Part shown: positions 55,080-64,000 of the stretch, one piece after another
How positions within the stretch are numbered: position 1 is the first letter of the stretch
How the letters are laid out: each line of letters begins with the position of its first letter
Source: Lepisosteus oculatus
Taxonomy: Eukaryota > Chordata > Actinopteri > Semionotiformes > Lepisosteidae
Length of the DNA: 64,000 bases
Reading direction: 5' to 3'
Assembly: GCF_040954835.1 (NCBI RefSeq)
Contig: NC_090709.1
Location: forward strand, 40,156,975-40,220,974
The notes under the pieces: model-generated
Seen by the model: only the letters and a program-made list of their open reading frames with translations
Told to the model about the DNA's origin: nothing
Database searches by the model: none
Program-made: the position numbers and the translations under genes

Positions 55080-55620
55080 TCAGAGAGTACAGTGTTGCCC
55101 TACAGTTTTACCCCATTTCACCCCTGGCTGCCTGATCCTGTTTCCCCAACACGGGGGGCAGCTCCCACATTCCCAGTCCCTCCCCACCTGTCCTACAGCC
55201 TCCCTGACCTCTCCCTGCCTGCAGGGTCAGGTTCCTCCTGCAGGAGCTGTGTCTGGTGGGAATAAACAGGCCTGAAGGCAGCCTGTGCTCCACCGAGTCC
55301 CGACTGCTCCGGTCCAGAGCTGCTGTTCTGGAGACCCGTCCTGGAGAAACACAGGCCTGTTGTCCACAGGCTCTCTCTCCCCCTTGTTCCGTAGTTCTGA
55401 TGACAACCCTGGGCTCCTCCTGGTCAGCCTGAGTCTCCAGAGGGTCCAGGCTCTTCCTCCTCTTCCTGGTCAGCCCGAGTCTTTGGGGGGGGTCCAGGCA
55501 CTGGGCTCCTCCCAGAGTTGAGGTCCAGGAGGAGTTTCTTCCTGTTGGCTTCTCCCAGATCTTCCGGACTGCTCCGGATGGGAGGGAGACACAGCCGGAA
55601 CACCGGAGCAGGAGGTCAAC
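55080..55620. repeat. Arm repeat unit U, outer right copy
   Basis: Closely similar to 51880-52290 in the same orientation (cctggctgcctgatcctgtt, cccacattcccagtccctcc, gaataaacaggcctgaaggc). Confidence 0.7.
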
Positions 55621-56140
55621 ATCTCAGCTCCAGTTCCCAAGACTGAGGCGGGTTCACTCCTCCGGGCTCCTCTCCTTCATCAACCCCTCAGCCCCCATTT
55701 CAGATAACTCACTACCCCAGTTACTTTACCCAGGGGGCACTTTGGGGTTTCAGTGAGAAGCCAACGAGCTCTGCTCCCCGGATCTGGGGGGACACGCCTG
55801 CGTCACACTCACCGGGGACAAGGCTGAGAGAATCACACTGCACCTGTGCAGGGCTGACAGAGCTCTCCTCGAGTAACTAAGAGCTGGGAGTGATACTCAC
55901 AAGCACAGACAAGATGGCTTCTCCCTTTCGCAGCCTGAAACTGCAGAGTGTGCTGAACCAGACTTCAATGATCTCCAAGCATTGAGCGACTCACAAAAAG
56001 CTCAGAAGGGGACATGCACATTTGACACTTGCATCTCTTGCAAAGTTTTTTAAATAAGTTGTAAATGTGTTAATAGAAATGGTTTAAAACTAAGATGTTT
56101 CATATAAACCATTACAGTACAACATCTCCTAATCTTAGTT
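55620..56140. other. No gene seen
   Basis: No splice-bounded frame, element or RNA gene recognised. Confidence 0.4.
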
Positions 56141-56144
56141 CAGG

Positions 56145-56265
56145 TGGGGAGCTGCATCAGCATGCCTAGTCTGCAAAGGAACAAGTAATTATTATTCCCT
56201 GCTAAAAGAGAAGAAAACAACGTTTCAGCTGTGAAGCCTCCTTCAGGGGATCTCCTCATCTTTAA
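56145..56265. mobile_element. Half copy of the foldback element
   Basis: ggagctgcatcagcatgcc followed by ttccctgctaaaagagaag and aacaacgtttcagctgtgaa gcctccttcagggg match the left half of 13600-13795. The second arm is missing. Confidence 0.65.
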
Positions 56266-56689
56266 TATTTCCATATACTTTTTTAAGTTCATAAAATTAG
56301 ACAATCTCATCTCCCACTTTCTTTGGGTGGGATCTTTACCTAAATCAGAACTGAGCCATTAGATAAGAAGAGTTATGCAGTTTGTAACGAAGAAGTATGA
56401 ATATTGACGTTACTGCCGTTAACTAGGGGAACAGACACAGGCCTGCAGGGTTGAAGTCAGCTCACAGGACTAACCCCCGCTATATTAAGGCGACTAATCA
56501 ATGTCTCGCATCCAAAAAACACAAATATTTCTCACTTGTCCCAGGAGAGTGGCATAGTTCCGGGGAGCTCAAAAGGTTCATTAAACAGAATTATCAAGTG
56601 TCTGGAGTCAGCCAGAAAAGCTCCTCATTAAAATCACGGAGCTCTAAACTGGAAACAAAGGTCTTCAGTGCACAGAGAATAATAATTAT

Positions 56690-56805
56690 AATTAATAAGT
56701 GCTTAACACTTATATAGCGCTTTTCTGGAAACTAGAAACTTTTCTGGACACTCCCCCCAGAGCGCTTTACAGGTAATGGGGACTCCCCTCCACCACAACT
56801 AATGT
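56690..56805. mobile_element. Dispersed repeat with TATAGCGCTTTTCTGG
   Basis: cttatatagcgcttttctgg, ctggacactccccccagagc gctttacaggtaatggg: a better-preserved copy of the family at 4675, 5480 and 28320, in the opposite orientation to 4675. Confidence 0.65.
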
Positions 56806-56963
56806 GCAGAACATTTATTAATTAAAAACAGGATATTTTATCATTACCAGCACGCACAGTCACACCCCTGAAACGTGTACTAAGCTATTTCAGACGCTTT
56901 TTGGAAGCGGACGTGTCGGTGCTGCTCTAGAGAGGCTCGGTCAGCGTGTGTCCGGATACTCAC

Positions 56964-57190
56964 CGCTCACGCCGGGTCAGCCGCCCGTCCGCCGGAAACT
57001 CGCCCATTTCAAAGCCCACAGCGAGGTCGAGTGACCCGGAATATCGGTTGAGCATGAGACTCTGGTTATGATCTTCACCTATCTTAGAAAACGGCAGCAG
57101 CGAAGAGACAGAACAAATTTCGCCGCTACCGCAAAACAGCAAACGCACCTGCTACATTCCAAACGAAGGAACAACATCCGGCGCTCTTTT
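56964..57190 (-). promoter_or_regulatory. Candidate first exon with CpG promoter, - strand
   Basis: On the - strand a CRE-like tgacgtcat and a downstream gccggatgttgttcc (ETS-like) lie upstream at 57165-57200. The exon would run from about 57150 to a very good donor CG-GTGAGTATCC at 56963/56964. CpG content is high (gccggcggacgggcggctgaccc). A 62-codon frame starting at 57148 ends at 56960 but its ATG context is poor, so the exon may be 5' UTR. It points toward gene E and the right arm. Confidence 0.45.
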
Positions 57191-57279
57191 ATGACGTCAG
57201 GAAGGCTCGTCGCTAACAAGGGGGGCGGGTCCAGGTGATATTCCTGGGCCTGATTGGACAGATGTGGATTACGTACCTA

Positions 57280-57900
57280 AGGCGGTGCCAGCGCATGTGA
57301 CTTTCATCAAAACAATACTGGCTTGTATCTCTTGTAATTGACTTACACTGGCACGTTATTGTAGACACAAAGTGAAACGATCTGGGAAGAGTCCTGTTTG
57401 AACTGTTCGAAGTAGATGCAAAGGCGTGTTTACAGACTTACAGATTTCGAAATGTAAAAACATGAAAGCTGAGCGGACCTTATCTTTATTTGCTGTTTAA
57501 ACTTTTTTATAGTGTGTATTTGCATTGTAATATGTACCCCTGACGATGTAACTGATATGTTATATGCGCTCTTGTTTGTATTCTTTTTCCTCTTGCTTTA
57601 CTAATAAAAAGTTAAACAAATAAAAATAATAATACATCGTACTGGCTAACTTTAATCTCCGGTAACCCCGTTTATTAATATAACAATACCATAGCACAAC
57701 TCTCTCTCTCCAATTCACTCTTTCAATTGAAAAGATGCTTTAGGGTCGTAAAAGAGCTTCAGGATTTCCAAATCAAACATACATGCAGATCAGCGCTGCA
57801 CAACAGGGGGAAATAAAGCAGTAAATATTGTAAAATTGGTGTGTTGATACAGTGTGTCTAATAAGAGTCTGAACAGGCTGTAGTACAGCCCAAAGTCTGT
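57280..57900. other. No gene seen
   Basis: AT-rich, with AATAAA sites at about 57603 and 57815, which could be 3' ends of + strand transcripts, but no upstream frame supports this. Confidence 0.35.
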
Positions 57901-57919
57901 CTCTGTCCTTTACAATGAG

Positions 57920-58095
57920 ATCAGTCAGTATCGGTCAGTACTGTGTCCTGTAGGTCCAGACCTGAGCTCCTCTGTGGTCAGTCAGTATCGGTCAGTACAC
58001 TGTCCTGCAGGTCCAGAGCCCAGCTCCTCTGTGGTCAGTCAGTATCGGTCAGTACTGTGTCCTGCAGGTCCAGTCAGTATTGGTCAGTAGGGTTT
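57920..58095. repeat. About 63-bp tandem repeat, 3 copies
   Basis: The unit gtcagtatcggtcagtac, tgtcctgcaggtccaga, cagctcctctgtg recurs from 57925 to 58090. Confidence 0.85.
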
Positions 58096-58879
58096 GCTGT
58101 GGGCTTGAAGAGACAATTCACTGCTTCATAAAAACATTTCTGTAACACCAGTGAACTGTGTCACGTTCAAGACACAAGACAAACTGGGAGCAGGAACAGT
58201 GAAATACTAACCAGACACAAAGACACAAAGGGAATAAACTGTGTTCTTTTTTACTGTGAATATTAATAAAGTGTTTTTACAGGCTGGTGGAAATAGTTGT
58301 GGTTGAGAAAATGAGAACTGTGGGTTTGTACATCTCTAGTAGTGTTGTGATCTCATGTATTTTGCACACGGAGAAGAATCGGTCACTCACACACCCCCCC
58401 ACACCCTCTCTGCTCTCCTCTCAGATCAAACACACAGGTCCTGCAGTCTCGCTGTCAGTGGAAACACTGGGGGGGGGGGAGAGATGAGGTCTCTGTCACC
58501 TCTGATGCCCTCACACCTCTCCCCAGCTCTGTGCTCTGCGCAGGTTTAAAACACAGAACTGGGCTCTGTGGTTTTCAGAGTTTGCTGACACCAGCTACAG
58601 CTACACTCATGGTCTTAATATAACTCAGGGTAGACGAACCAGCTCTGGGTGGTCAGAGTGGGCAGCAGGAAAAAAAAACCTCTGAGCCCCGATGAGCTGA
58701 CCTCGAATTTAAATGAGACTAAAGCAGCCTTTTTGTCACTGCTTTTTGTTTTTGGTGCAAATTAATATTTGAACATGAACCTAAAAAGAAAAGCAACACG
58801 ACTTCTGTTGGCTCCCTTTTTTTTTCTATTCCCCAAAAAGAACAGGGTGACATCAATTCAATTTCGTCGGGTCCTTTGA

Positions 58880-59055
58880 AGAACAAGACCCTTCTGCATC
58901 TGTCCACATTGGCTACAGCGAAGACATCTGCACGCCTCCTGGGTCTCGGGTTCGATTCCCGGGCTGAGACGCGCTGTCTGTGTGGAGTTTGCATGTTCTT
59001 CCCTCCTAAATTCCAGACACGTCGGGCGTGGGTCTGTGTCACATAAACCAGTTGC
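58880..59055 (-). mobile_element. tRNA-headed SINE
   Basis: A box-B-like gggttcgattcccgg (58945-58960) and downstream gtgtggagtttgcatgttct match the fish SINE seen at 16130 and 20185. An AT-rich region with (GTT)n follows at 59205. Confidence 0.6.
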
Positions 59056-59059
59056 GAAC

Positions 59060-60136
59060 GGGCTCATTAAACAGTCCCCCCACTCATCCCTAACGCTTTC
59101 GGGTCAGAAGACAGAATTCGCTTCAGACAATCAGCTAATTACTGATCACTAATTTATGTAATACCGTGAGCACTGCTGGTTGCCAGAACTTGCCTGAGGC
59201 GGGTTGCTGTTGTTGTTGTTGTTGTTATTGAGGAATCACTATTTCAGAAACAGGAAGTGAAACTCTTGACACAAAAACTGAACAGCAGCAGCAATTGTGC
59301 ACCGACAGCTTCGCCACTCGAGTCTTTTCACGACAAATTGCCGACACGGGTGGAGGAATGCTGGCTCTCCAACGCTGCACAATTAATCGCAATTATGTCC
59401 CTGTTTCCACACGTAAACTGGAAGCGAAAACGGAACCCAATTTGTTCCTCACGGTAGAAATGCATGCATTGTACACCCAGTATAACCGAACAAATGTCAT
59501 ATAATTACATCACGAATTTCCAGCCCCAAAATCACACGGTTCAATGAGAAAAAAATATATAAACATGTGAAATTAAGATAGTCAATTCATATAGTTGGTT
59601 ATTTTATGATTAAGTATATAAGCTGTTTATTACTGTATAAAATTCGCTACAGCATACAACATTCGTCGTGTACAACTGACCTACAGTACCTCTTTAGGCT
59701 AGCGTTGGGTAGGCTAAACATTGCTTTTCTTAAACTTCAGTCCTGTTTAACATTTCATACATATTTGTGTTATTTTCCGCTTAACGCGCGGAGAGTCTCG
59801 TATTTCTGATTTTACAGACACAAAATTCCTCTTCAGCAGATTTCGTCTGTTGAATCCGAAGCCCGTTAAACCGACGGTTTACTGTGAAAACTGCTCACCC
59901 GCCCTGAGGGTTTCTATTTTGATCGAGAAAGGTACCGAACTGTTATCGAAATGAACATTTTGATGACTGATTAACTGCGGAAGACCTTTCACAAAAGCCC
60001 TGCACATGTCTTAACTGGGAAAATACTCTGTTTAATTGTTTCATCTCGGGTTGAGCCAAACACGGAAGACTGCTGTCCCACCGCCGGTATCAACAGACCT
60101 GTTTCAGAAAACTCCTGGGGAAAAGCTCGTCTAAAG
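59060..60136. other. No gene seen downstream of gene D
   Basis: AT-rich with a (gtt)n run at 59206-59230. It probably includes the 3' UTR of gene D on the - strand, but no polyadenylation signal could be assigned. Confidence 0.4.
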
Positions 60137-60301
60137 TCAGTAACCGAGACGCGCCGTTGTCCTCTTGCCCGCCTGCCCGGTTCGGGCGCGGCCGATGTCC
60201 GAGTAGGTGCAGGACTCCGGGCTCTGGACCGGACTTCTCCTGCTGCGGTTCGGCGCGGCTCGGATGTCCAGGGTGGCGTACTGGACCTCTGTCTCCTCGT
60301 C
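60137..60301 (-). CDS. Inhibitory receptor gene D, ITIM-bearing last exon
   Basis: The acceptor ggcttttcccag precedes 60301 and the frame is phase 0: DEETEVQYATLDIR, a basic stretch, then SPESCTYSDIGR, ending ARLGY and TGA at 60137-60139. VQYATL fits the ITIM consensus (I/V/L/S-x-Y-x-x-L/V/I), the known docking site for SHP phosphatases. CTYSDI is an ITIM-like second site whose -2 residue is Cys and so does not fit strictly. Position, motif and phase all agree with the cytoplasmic end of a fish inhibitory Ig receptor. GC-rich at third positions, unlike the flanks. Confidence 0.85.
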   Translation of the reverse strand, partial: DEETEVQYATLDIRAAPNRSRRSPVQSPESCTYSDIGRARTGQAGKRTTARLGY

Positions 60302-60830
60302 CTGGGAAAAGCCAACACGAAGCTCACCGGACAGCTGAGCACGGCTCCGGGCTTCGAACTGCGGCAACTTTCGATACGCACGTTTTAATGACTCTTTACT
60401 GTCATTTAACGAACACCTGACAGCAACTTCTCAAACGGGAGCGCAGACTGCTGGCTTGCACTCACTTCACTGACAGGAAAAGGGCCAGCGGGCTCGGTTC
60501 CGAGGTATCGCACAGTACTACTGCAGCCCTACAGATCTCCAGCGTCCAGTACTGAGCAAACACACATATCAATCACAATAAAAGACTGAATCCTTAACCG
60601 TACCTTTCTCAACAGACGGAATATTTAGATGGTTTCGGTTCCATTGGACTCTCTGCTCTGTTTTCCACTGTGTTCTACAGTACGTACCAGAACACATTTT
60701 TTTTTTCTGGCACATGTCCTGGCCATGTTCCGGCACGTGTTCCTGGAGTGTGTTGTTCTATGGAGTGTGTCATGGAAATGTACTTCGGCATGTTGTGGGA
60801 ATGATATTTGCTCCGAGAGAGACAGGGTAC

Positions 60831-60898
60831 CTGCTGGCGGTCCTGCTCTCCTCTCCTGCTCCTCCTGCTCTGCGGGGGGTCTGTAGTGTGTCTGGCCC
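60831..60898 (-). CDS. Inhibitory receptor gene D, first cytoplasmic exon
   Basis: A 68-nt exon with acceptor ctgccaacccag and donor CAGCAG-GTACCC. If entered in phase 1 from the transmembrane exon it gives a hydrophilic, Arg/Gln-rich linker (GARHTTDPPQSRRSRRGEQD) and leaves in phase 0, exactly the phase the ITIM exon needs. That agreement of three independently placed junctions is the main support. Another frame through the exon would not join. Confidence 0.65.
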
Positions 60899-61284
60899 CT
60901 GGGTTGGCAGAGAAGGAAGAAACAGACACCTGCTGTCACACACTGCTGCGATCAGGCAGGAGCAGCACAAGGAGACAGACTAGACTCAGTCAGGGAATCA
61001 TGATTCCCTTTGGGATCAATAAAGTCTTATCTATCTATCTAGGTAGTCTGCATTGTCTGCTATACACCACAATTTATAACAGGACAATAGTTCTATGAAA
61101 AAGACAGCAGTGCAGAGTTTAATCAGAAATAAACACTGCAGATTGTTCATATTGTCCCCAGACGTGTGAGCTACTGTACATGTGTACTTGTAAAGGTATT
61201 TAATCAAGTCTGGACACCCCCTGCTGTTTATCACCTATACATGTATAAGGGAATCATCTACCTGACTAAAGGTAAGCACTGAGC

Positions 61285-62060
61285 AAAGTTATTATATCAA
61301 CAAATACTGTCGGTGTCTCACTGAGCCCTGTCGCTGTCTCACTGAGCATTGCCACCATATTACTGAGCACTGTCGCTGTCTCACTGAGCACTGTCGCTGT
61401 CTCACTGAGCACTGCCACCATATTACTGAGCACTGTCGCTGTCTCACTGAGCACTGTCGCTGTCTCACTGAGCACTGCCACCATATTACTGAGCACTGTC
61501 GCTGTCTCACTGAGCACTGCCACCATATTACTGAGCACTGTTGCTGTCTCACTGAGCACTGCCACCATATTACTGAGCACTGTCGCTGTCTCACTGAGCA
61601 CTGTCGCTGTCTCACTGAGCACTGCCACTATATTACTGAGCACTACTGCTGTCTCACTGAGCACTGCCACCATATTACTGAGCACTGTCGCTGTCTCACT
61701 GAGCACTGTCGCTGTCTCACTGAGCACTGCCACCATATTACTGAGCACTGTCGCTGTCTCACTGAGCACTGTCGCTGTCTCACTGAGCACTGCCACCATA
61801 TTACTGAGCACTGTCGCCGTCTCACTGAGCACTGTCGCTGTCTAACTGAGCACTGCCACCATATTACTGAGCACTGTCGCTGTCTCACTGAGCACTGTCG
61901 CTGTCTCACTGAGCACTGCCACCATATTACTGAGCACTGTCGCTGTCTCACTGAGCACTGTCGCTGTCTCACTGAGCACTGCTACAATATTACTGAGCAC
62001 TGTCGCTGTCTCACTGAGCACTGCTACAATATTACTGAGCACTGTCATTATCACAGGTTT
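61285..62060. repeat. 21-bp minisatellite in gene D intron, about 36 copies
   Basis: Two 21-bp variants, cactgtcgctgtctcactgag and cactgccaccatattactgag (each written here once as a 21-mer split: cactgtcgctgtctcactga+g and cactgccaccatattactga+g), alternate in groups of two or three to one. Frames are open because 21 is divisible by three, but a stop (gtctaactgag) interrupts the longest. It lies between the transmembrane and cytoplasmic exons of gene D. Confidence 0.95.
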
Positions 62061-62185
62061 CCTGGCAGTCCAGATTGGCCTGTACTTCGTGTCTGTATGT
62101 GACTCCCCTTATCACACTAGAAGCAGGAAGAAGCGCTTCAGGCAGGAGGCAGCGACTGTATCCGACACCATCAATATCATCTTGC

Positions 62186-62341
62186 CTTTCCGGTGACAGA
62201 GGCAGCAGACGCAGGCGGAGGAGACCAGGGCCGAGAGCAGGGCGCAGACTGGAGGGACCCACACCAGCAGGGTACAGCACTCACGGTGGGGTTCAGTCCT
62301 ACAGGTGGCATTTTCAGACATGTTGTTCAGTTGCTCTGGCG
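62186..62341 (-). CDS. Inhibitory receptor gene D, transmembrane exon
   Basis: The acceptor tttgttgtag precedes 62341. In phase 1 it reads APEQLNNMSENATC (two N-glycosylation sites, NMS and NAT), a short stalk with Cys pair, then a membrane segment (LLVWVPPVCALLSALVSSAC), then CHRK. The exon closes at AAAG with a GC-type donor (GCAAGA), a known minor donor class, leaving phase 1. If that donor is not used the frame runs on for about 25 codons. No charged residue is present in the membrane span, which fits an inhibitory rather than an adaptor-dependent receptor. Confidence 0.7.
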
Positions 62342-62584
62342 CTACAACAAAAATGTTGTAAAGATCAGAAGATTGCTAGAAGACCGCAGATTATTCTCAC
62401 CATTCCATCCATCTCTTATCAAAGAGCCCCTTGTTGTCACAGTAAAACCCAGAACCTCTCCTGGAAACCCTGGGCTCAAGACAGGGCAGAGACAGAGAGA
62501 ACAGGACTGTTCTCCTGGTACACAGGACACCAGAGCCAGTCCATCACAGGACGTCACTACACCAGAACTTCAGAACAGTTACAA

Positions 62585-63345
62585 GCTGTCCTGACAGGAA
62601 ACAGGAACAGTCCATCACAGGACACACACACACTCACACAGCCTGGACAGCACACCAGTCCATCACAGGACACACACACACACCCTGGACAGCACACCAG
62701 TCCATCACAGGACACAAACTCTCACACACCCTGTACAGGACACCAGTCCATCACAGGACACACACACACACTCACACACCCTGTACAGGACACCAGTCCA
62801 TCACAGGACACACACACACACTCACACACCCTGGACAGGACACCAGTCCATCACAGGACACACACACACACTCATACACCCTGGACAGGACACCAGTCCA
62901 TCACAGGACACACACACTCACACACCCTGGACAGGACACCAGTCCATCACAGGACACACACACACTCACACACCCTGGACAGGACACCAGTCCATCACAG
63001 GACACACACACACACTCCCACACCCTGGACAGGACACCAGTCCATCACAGGACACACACACACACTCCCACACCCTGGACAGGACACCAGTCCATCACAG
63101 GACACACACACACACTCCCACACCCTGGACAGGACACCAGTCCATCACAGGACACACACACACACTCACACACCCTGGACAGGACACCAGTCCATCACAG
63201 GACACACACACACACACTCACACCCTGGACAGGACACCAGTCCATCACAGGACACACACACTCACTCACACACCCTGGACAGGACACCAGTCCATCACAG
63301 GACACACACACACACACTCACACTCTGGACAGGACACTTAACAAA
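62585..63345. repeat. Minisatellite in gene D intron, about 15 copies (same family as in the SINE at 16130)
   Basis: The unit ggacaggacaccagtccatc, acaggacacacacac, actcacacaccct of about 48-52 bp is the same as that expanded inside the SINE of gene B. Here the SINE ends are not clear; cagagccagtccatcacagg at about 62530 is the decayed edge. It lies between the V and transmembrane exons of gene D. Confidence 0.95.
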
Positions 63346-63356
63346 ACTGTTCTCAC

Positions 63357-63707
63357 CTCCTCCATGGAGCCTCAGCCTGGTGCCTTTTCCTATCTGTACC
63401 TCTCCCCTCTCTCTGGTGGTGCAGTAATACAGCCCCTGGTCTGTCTCTGTGACCCCCTCAATCCTCAGACTGGAGGAGTTAGTGGAGGGGTTCAGCACCA
63501 GGCTGAAGCGAGAGTCCGGTCTATTCTTGTAGTCAAAAGGCTCAGTCTGCTGCTCCACGTGGTTCTTACTGGCTAAAATCCTCAGAGCCAGGGTCTCCTT
63601 ACGCTGCAGAAACCAGGTGGTCTCGTGTCGGAGCTCGAGGTCACAGGGCAGGGTGACTGTGTCCCCCAGACTGACTGCTCCAGAGACCACAGCCCACACA
63701 GCAGCGC
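63357..63707 (-). CDS. Inhibitory receptor gene D, V-type Ig exon with J-like motif (NITR-like)
   Basis: 351 nt, acceptor attctctgcag, donor GGAGGAG-GTGAGA, phase 1 on both sides. Hallmarks are VSLGDTVTLPCDLELR (B-strand Cys), HETTWFLQRKE (C-strand Trp), DSRFSLVLNPSTNSSSLRI, ETDQGLYYC (F-strand Cys) and then IGKGTRLRLHG, which fits the J-type G-strand pattern (F/I-G-x-G-T-x-L). In one exon, V plus J-like sequence without rearrangement signals is the defining feature of novel immune-type receptors of ray-finned fish. With the ITIM exon it forms an inhibitory receptor of NK/ITR type. The leader exon is not in view (the region 63720-63930 has none). A truncated relative lies at 54444-54709. Confidence 0.85.
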
Positions 63708-63936
63708 CTGCAGAGAATTCGGAAAGGACTTTATGCTGGTCTGGAAAGCATAGAAAATCATACTACATCATCGTAAGGCCTATTGGAGACTTTTTACATT
63801 CAGAATTAAAACAGTTTTCAAATTATAGCGAGTTGTGTTCCTATTGAAAATTGCAGAGCTACTTACAATGGCTAGTCGGTAATTATTAGTTGAACAAAGT
63901 CTGGCACTTTGCAAATACTGTAAGTAGGCAGTATGG

Positions 63937-64000
63937 CTTTTGGGGTCTGAAGCAGGAGGTGTCAGAAAAGTTACCGCAGGGATAACTGGCCAAGCGTTCA
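63937..64000 (+). pseudogene. 28S rRNA fragment with a 10-bp deletion (runs off the window)
   Basis: AGCAGGAGGTGTCAGAAAAG, then TTACCGCAGGGATAACTGGC, then CCAAGCGTTCA is the highly conserved peptidyl-transferase-region sequence of large-subunit rRNA. In intact vertebrate 28S, a ten-base stretch (CTTGTGGCGG) separates aactgg from CCAAGCG; here it is missing, with ggc repeats at the break suggesting slippage or microhomology repair. One base in TTACCACAGGG is also changed. So this is not a functional copy. The match begins near cttttgggg at 63937 and the sequence before it is not rRNA, so the fragment is 5'-truncated. Confidence 0.85.

Larger units (their letters stand above)
40795..55620 (-). 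repeat. Right arm of the giant inverted duplication
   Basis: Mirror of 23000-40760 (see pairs there). It is about 2.8-3 kb shorter between 50.8 and 51.3 kb because the gypsy relic is absent. The outer edge lies beyond the last shared unit, about 55.6 kb. Confidence 0.85.

Noticed and set aside
23000-55620. Palindrome as a pure assembly fold-back error
   Set aside because: Outer arms differ by substitutions, indels and an arm-specific retroelement, which a simple artefact would not produce; an error limited to the identical inner 2-3 kb remains possible.
61266-61832. 188-codon - strand frame of a 7-residue repeat
   Set aside because: 21-bp minisatellite in an intron; a stop splits it from the rest of the same array and it has no splice signals.
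62075-63427. 450-codon + strand frame
   Set aside because: Runs antisense through gene D's transmembrane exon, the intronic minisatellite and the V exon; low-complexity for most of its length.

Overview
The window looks like the nuclear genome of a ray-finned fish. The supports are multi-exon immunoglobulin-superfamily receptor genes of fish type, tRNA-headed SINEs and LINE tails common in fish, and very dense minisatellites. A non-teleost such as a gar, bowfin or sturgeon is my guess, at low confidence. Real coding sequence is sparse. Most long open frames here are minisatellites whose period is a multiple of three.

Left flank (1-20.8 kb): a cluster of Ig-domain receptor genes. A partial gene on the + strand (gene C, 1-1364) has one Ig exon and a transmembrane exon with a very short tail. 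Two tandem paralogues on the - strand follow: gene A (5658-7928) and gene B (13946-18132). Each has a canonical V-set exon and then two Ig exons that lack the canonical B/F cysteines. All splice junctions I can place are phase 1. The A and B ectodomains are nearly identical, but their transmembrane segments and tails are unrelated, and gene C has a third type. The introns are filled with minisatellites of 41, 45, 51 and about 48 bp, some grown inside SINEs. Between the genes lie a CCAAT-box array, a 12-copy ZNF143-like motif array, a 66-bp array and a foldback element.

Centre (about 23-55.6 kb): a very large inverted duplication with its centre near 40.75 kb. Its arms share, in mirror order, a promoter-like block, LTR-like and tRNA-like repeats, a LINE 3' end, long satellites, and an array of about 30-nt exon-like cassettes with splice signals. 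The inner part of the arms (about 38.27-39.5 kb against 41.95-43.19 kb) looks identical, while the outer arms have diverged and carry indels. These include a decayed Ty3/gypsy copy found only in the left arm. The centre is a 1.4-kb tract that is purine-rich on one side and pyrimidine-rich on the other.

Right flank (54.4-64 kb): a truncated V-domain pseudogene (gene E), a CpG-rich first-exon candidate, and a well-supported inhibitory receptor (gene D, - strand, 60137-63707). Gene D reads V domain with a J-like motif, transmembrane exon, short tail exon, and ITIM exon, all phase-compatible. It resembles the novel immune-type receptor (NITR) class. The window ends inside a fragment of 28S rRNA sequence carrying a 10-bp deletion.

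All boundaries come from reading splice signals and frames by eye. No homology search was run.
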